DNA from: an uncultured Actinomycetes bacterium
Lineage (GTDB): Bacteria > Actinomycetota > Actinomycetes > Nanopelagicales > Nanopelagicaceae
Assembly: GCA_903827345.1 (NCBI GenBank)
Contig: CAIKID010000081.1
Coordinates: forward strand, 1 to 13,566
Direction: 5' to 3'
Length of the DNA: 13,566 nt
Below, one piece after another: positions 12,135 to 13,566 of the stretch. Made by a program: the position numbers and the translations under genes. How positions within the stretch are numbered: position 1 is the first letter of the stretch; each line of letters starts with the position of its first letter. The notes under the pieces are model-generated. The model had not been told where the DNA came from and searched no databases. It saw only the letters and a program-made list of their open reading frames with translations.

Positions 12135-13566
12135 TCGTCTGAACCGTAATTCCTAGATCCACCAAGATTTCCCCGCGGGTTGCATGTTCTATAAATTCTA
12201 GAGGCACGCCTATGGAATGAATCGGAAGAATCAATCCCTCATCGCGGAACATCTCCGATACAGTGCTGGCAATTCCACCATGTCTAATACCATCTTCAAT
12301 AACTACAACGCTCTTGTATCGACGCGCCATCGTAACAAGTGATTCTGGAAGTGGCTTTACCCAGCGTGGATCAATGACTGTGACTCCAACGCCTTCGCGA
12401 TAGGCCTGTGCAGCAGCTTCAACAGCCATGGTCGCCATCGATCCCACACTTATCAAGAGAATATCGGCGCTTTCACCGCGATAGAGGACATCTATTCCAT
12501 CGCGTCTTTCAAATGCGGGAATATCTGTGCACACTGCGCCCTTTGGATAACGAATCAAAGAAGGGGCGTTACTAATCTCAACCGCTTCACGCAACGTTTC
12601 GCGCAGCGTTGCACCATCTCGTGGTGCCGCAACATAGAGGGTTGGAACTATGCCGGTCAAGGCAAGATCCCAGATGCCATGGTGTGAAGGACCATCATCT
12701 CCTGTGACGCCAGCACGATCTAAGACAAAAGTCACTCCCGCTTTATGCAGGGCCACATCGAGTAGAAGTTGATCGAAAGCGCGATTGAGGAAGGTCGAAT
12801 AGATAGCAACAACGGGGTGTAAACCTGCAAATGCCATACCCGCAGCAGATGTGGTGGCATGCTGTTCGGCGATTCCTACATCGAAGGTGCGATCTGGAAA
12901 TTCCGATTGGAATTCATCAAGTCCCGTGGGTCCTAGCATCGCGGCTGTGATTGCGACTACGTCGGGGCGTTCGTGGCCGATTGCAACTAGTTCGTTTGCG
13001 AAAACTGAGGTCCAGGATGGACCAACCTTTTTGAGTGGAAGTCCGGTCTGCGGACTGACCTTGCCAACGGCATGAAACTTCTCAGCTTCATCATTGACTG
13101 CCGGCGCATGTCCTTTGCCCTTCTCCGTTATAACGTGCACGAGAACGGGACGGCCAAAATTCTTGGCATGAGTAAAGGCGTTTTCCAGCGCTTCGATATT
13201 GTGACCATCGACCGGGCCAAAGTATTTGAGTCCGAGATCTTCAAACATGCCTTGCGGGGCGACAATATCTTTAATGCCTTTTTTGACCCCATGGAGCGTT
13301 TCGTAAATAGGTTGGCCAACGACCGGAGTGTGCTCGAGAACGCTCTTTCCCCAGTCCAGAAATTTCTCATAACCGCTCGTTGTTCGCAGCGTAGAAAGAT
13401 AGGTCGCGACTCCCCCGATGGTAGGCGAGTATGAGCGTTCATTATCGTTCACGATTATTACTAATGGAAGATCGCGATTGGTTGCAATGTTATTGAGCGC
13501 TTCCCAGGCCATTCCGCCGGTAAGTGCTCCATCGCCAACTACACAGACGACAGATCTATTCTTAAT
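12049..13566 (-). CDS. dxs: 1-deoxy-D-xylulose-5-phosphate synthase, N-terminus missing at window edge
   Basis: The frame is open to the right edge, giving 505 residues; roughly the first 140-150 of a normal ~640-aa enzyme lie outside. Dxs condenses pyruvate and glyceraldehyde-3-phosphate using thiamine diphosphate, the first step of the MEP isoprenoid pathway. Visible motifs are the ThDP/Mg site GDGALTGGMAWEALNN at the start, KYFGPVDGHNIEAL, HVITEKGKGHAPA, the catalytic-glutamate motif DVGIAEQHATTSAAG, DRAGVTGDDGPSHHG and the C-terminal RGEILVDLGIT. The ATG at 13512 is internal: the preceding in-frame codons encode GDGALTGG, so it is not the start. About 20 residues follow the usual family end (ITRSLVSW). 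That tail and part of the preceding domain are encoded antisense to the last 27 codons of the iron permease. Confidence 0.95.
   Translation of the reverse strand: MKNRSVVCVVGDGALTGGMAWEALNNIATNRDLPLVIIVNDNERSYSPTIGGVATYLSTLRTTSGYEKFLDWGKSVLEHTPVVGQPIYETLHGVKKGIKDIVAPQGMFEDLGLKYFGPVDGHNIEALENAFTHAKNFGRPVLVHVITEKGKGHAPAVNDEAEKFHAVGKVSPQTGLPLKKVGPSWTSVFANELVAIGHERPDVVAITAAMLGPTGLDEFQSEFPDRTFDVGIAEQHATTSAAGMAFAGLHPVVAIYSTFLNRAFDQLLLDVALHKAGVTFVLDRAGVTGDDGPSHHGIWDLALTGIVPTLYVAAPRDGATLRETLREAVEISNAPSLIRYPKGAVCTDIPAFERRDGIDVLYRGESADILLISVGSMATMAVEAAAQAYREGVGVTVIDPRWVKPLPESLVTMARRYKSVVVIEDGIRHGGIASTVSEMFRDEGLILPIHSIGVPLEFIEHATRGEILVDLGITVQTITRSLVSWSSGLKQLELTQEEPAKIPRE

Noticed and set aside
13128..13442. 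A 104-aa minus-strand ORF and a 120-aa plus-strand ORF (13072-13434) inside dxs.
   Set aside because: Both are shadows of dxs, which carries unmistakable Dxs motifs throughout this stretch.
13512..13512. The ATG at 13512 as the dxs start.
   Set aside because: In-frame codons before it encode GDGALTGG, the conserved ThDP/Mg motif, so the gene extends past the window edge.

Overview
The window looks like a compact actinobacterial chromosome segment. Base composition is near balanced, most start codons have no Shine-Dalgarno sequence, and genes lie a few bases apart or overlap. Gene content is typically actinobacterial: a FadD15-type acyl-CoA synthetase beside a PimB-type mannosyltransferase, and a DUF3000 protein, an RNase D and Dxs together. 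From memory, M. tuberculosis carries the fadD15/pimB/plsC-like genes in one cluster (around Rv2182c-Rv2188c) and RNase D/dxs1 in another (around Rv2681-Rv2682c). Here the two sets are neighbours. A small-genome freshwater actinobacterium (Nanopelagicales-like) would fit, but that placement is inference.

Layout: (1) 1-899, a PadR-type regulator cut by the left edge, divergent from a LysE/RhtB exporter, with two matching 13-bp palindromes between them. (2) 1005-1679, a stand-alone Cas4/RecB-like PD-(D/E)XK protein with cysteines suited to an Fe-S cluster. (3) 1676-4526, plsC acyltransferase (-), an alpha/beta hydrolase fused to a C-terminal membrane module (+), and a ROK sugar kinase (-). (4) 4588-7491, fadD, a sensor-less NarL-type histidine kinase and its LuxR-type response regulator, all overlapping or coupled. 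(5) 7477-8825 on the minus strand, a GT4 PimB-like mannosyltransferase preceded by a 58-aa protein with two CxxC motifs. (6) 8869-11242, a RibD/DHFR-like reductase, DUF3000 and RNase D. (7) 11295-13566, an FTR1/EfeU iron permease converging on dxs, which runs off the right edge; their coding ends overlap by 86 bp.

A lipid and envelope theme links plsC, fadD, pimB and dxs: phosphatidate synthesis, fatty-acid activation, phosphatidylinositol mannosides and isoprenoid precursors. The strongest non-coding signal is a TANNNT hexamer placed 6 nt (once 7 nt) before nine start codons. This points to leaderless transcription with a separate promoter for nearly every gene. The most unusual gene arrangement is the minimal two-component system coupled to fadD. 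No RNA genes, CRISPR arrays, insertion sequences or gene-free stretches over 300 bases were seen.
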